The position numbers were made by a program, and so were the translations under genes. From assembly GCA_911728455.2 (NCBI GenBank), contig OU452223.1, positions 13,987,423 through 14,051,422 on the forward strand: 64,000 bases of DNA, in the 5' to 3' direction. The notes under the pieces were generated by a model. That model saw nothing but the letters and a program-made list of their open reading frames with translations. It did not search any database and was not told the origin of the DNA. This document shows, piece after piece, positions 63,812-64,000 of this stretch (position 1 is the stretch's first letter; the number at the start of each line of letters is the position of its first letter). Source of the stretch: Marthasterias glacialis. Its lineage: Eukaryota > Echinodermata > Asteroidea > Forcipulatida > Asteriidae.

Positions 63812-63833
63812 CTGACAGGGAGCTCCCTGTGAG
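63812..63833. repeat. 22-bp palindrome, imperfect (G-variant) form
   Basis: The segment spans r220-241 with a GAGCTC centre. In GCTCAC units both 11-bp arms are perfectly complementary. Here r222 is G instead of C and no longer pairs with r239, leaving a perfect 16-bp core (ACAGGG...CCCTGT) and two outer pairs. This form is universal from M154 on. A hairpin in single strands or a dimeric protein site is possible. Confidence 0.75.
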
Positions 63834-63889
63834 AAATTTGTAATTTTTGACCCCTTTTGAAAAGTGCTTTTCATGGAATCAGTGGATGC

Positions 63890-63895
63890 GGGCGG
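63890..63895 (+). promoter_or_regulatory. GC-box core (GGGCGG), repeated per monomer
   Basis: TGCGGGCGGC at r295-304 contains the Sp1/KLF-type GGGCGG core. M8 and M10 have GGGTGG. It is a short motif with weak evidence by itself, noted because it accompanies ETS, YY1 and CRE sites in the same unit. Confidence 0.25.
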
Positions 63896-63904
63896 CTCTT
63901 CGGA

Positions 63905-64000
63905 GACGTGTCCAACAAACTAGAGGTCCCAACTCGCGTTATTTCGGGAGCTAGCGAGCTTTTCCGGCCATCTTGATGACGTCAGAGTTGACCTAAATAT
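63905..64000 (+). repeat. Partial monomer M206 cut by the window end
   Basis: The first 96 bp of the unit are present, from GACGTGTCC to CCTAAATAT, including the ETS, YY1 and CRE sites. The array continues beyond the window. Confidence 0.95.

Larger units (their letters stand above)
63593..63904 (+). repeat. Reference monomer (M205), consensus-like 312-bp unit
   Basis: Chosen as reference because it matches the majority unit of zone 4. In order it holds: an ETS-like site (r56-63), a YY1-like site (r64-71), a CRE (r73-80), two AAATATTGC copies (r91-99, r109-117), a CENP-B-box-like element (r105-121, minus strand), the pyrimidine-rich ACTCAC segment (r127-150), TATCAT direct repeats (r166-182), an A4T7 tract (r192-202), a second YY1-like site (r206-217), an imperfect palindrome (r220-241) and a GC box (r298-303). 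It contains 13 CpG dinucleotides. The short sites listed next are located in this copy and recur at the same offset in the other units. Confidence 0.9.
1..64000 (+). repeat. 312-bp satellite DNA array, 205 complete monomers plus a partial
   Basis: The unit beginning GACGTGTCCAACAAACTAG recurs at a strict 312-bp step across the whole window, always in the same orientation. It ends with GGCGGCTCTTCGGA. Counted starts give 205 complete units and 96 bp of the next. Seventeen units differ from 312 bp, by -13 (four), -1 (ten), +1 (two) or +4 (one); these sum to -56, which agrees with 63904 bp occupied by complete units. GC is about 44%. No unique DNA breaks the array, so both ends lie outside the window. 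All reading frames are closed in the standard unit, so it is non-coding. The family is not one I recognise by name. The length is near two nucleosome repeats, which is common in satellites; a centromeric or heterochromatic role is inference. Confidence 0.99.
47681..64000 (+). repeat. Array zone 4 (M154-M206): almost fully homogenised monomers
   Basis: All 52 complete units are 312 bp with G at r42, ACTCAC and GCTGAC. The only recurrent variation is where the 11-bp A/T tract switches from A to T (A4T7 usual, A5T6 frequent, A6T5 in M169, A3T8 in M195). Outside that junction I found two substitutions in 16.3 kb: GAAGACGTC in M195 (near 60545) and CATAGAATC in M197 (near 61379). This is the signature of very recent amplification or conversion, or of a collapsed or over-polished assembly. 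Confidence 0.85.

Noticed and set aside
1-64000. CRISPR array or prokaryotic repeat system
   Set aside because: The repeats are 312 bp, contiguous and without unique spacers; there are no cas-like genes or other coding sequence.
1-64000. rDNA, tRNA or histone gene tandem array
   Set aside because: The unit is too short for rDNA or histone clusters, has no open frame, and I saw no rRNA core sequence or tRNA A/B-box and cloverleaf pattern.
1-64000. Tandem transposon or LTR array
   Set aside because: No transposase or reverse transcriptase frame, no terminal inverted repeats or target-site duplications bound the units. The only inverted repeat is the 22-bp internal palindrome.
1-64000. Telomeric repeat tract
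   Set aside because: No TTAGGG, TTAGG, TTTAGGG or similar short telomere repeats are present.

Overview
The whole window is one tandem satellite DNA array. A unit of about 312 bp repeats head to tail on the + strand from the first base to the last. Counting from the recurrent start GACGTGTCC, there are 205 complete monomers and a final 96-bp partial one. No unique sequence, gene, RNA gene, transposon or CRISPR array interrupts them. 188 units are exactly 312 bp; the exceptions are four of 299 bp, ten of 311, two of 313 and one of 316. These lengths sum exactly to the observed start of the partial copy at 63905. Monomer starts are 1, 300, 599, 911, 1222, 1534, 1833, 2145, then every 312 bp to 4329; 4642 to 9322; 9633, 9945; 10258 to 12442; 12753 to 16497; 16796 to 29276; 29587; 29898 to 32706; 33017 to 38009; 38320 to 39880; 40191 to 41439; 41750 to 42374; 42690 to 43314; 43625 to 63905. 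Units are called M1-M206 below, and 'r' is position within a 312-bp unit.

Such an array indicates a eukaryotic nuclear genome, in heterochromatin, a (peri)centromere or another satellite block. The species cannot be named. An animal is favoured weakly, because the unit carries consensus-like ETS, YY1/Pho and CREB/ATF sites side by side plus a GC box, as in metazoan CpG-type promoters. GC is about 44% by hand count, with 13 CpG per unit.

Layout. 1-9321 (M1-M30) is the most variable part: it mixes T and G at r42, has a perfect 22-bp palindrome in most units and has three units lacking half of it. 9322-37696 (M31-M121) is a mosaic in which CACACA (r135-140) gives way to ACTCAC, with multimer duplications of 4, 5, 7 and 11 units. 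37697-47680 (M122-M153) holds 6-5-6 and 3-unit higher-order repeats. 47681-64000 (M154 on) is almost perfectly homogeneous; besides the A/T-tract junction I saw only two substitutions.

The points of most interest are the 24-bp ETS/YY1/CRE cluster in nearly every unit, a minus-strand CENP-B-box-like element matching 8 of 9 core positions, a palindrome that looks like a fold-back insertion and is later degraded, and a left-to-right record of variants sweeping to fixation by unequal exchange. All counts were made by eye.
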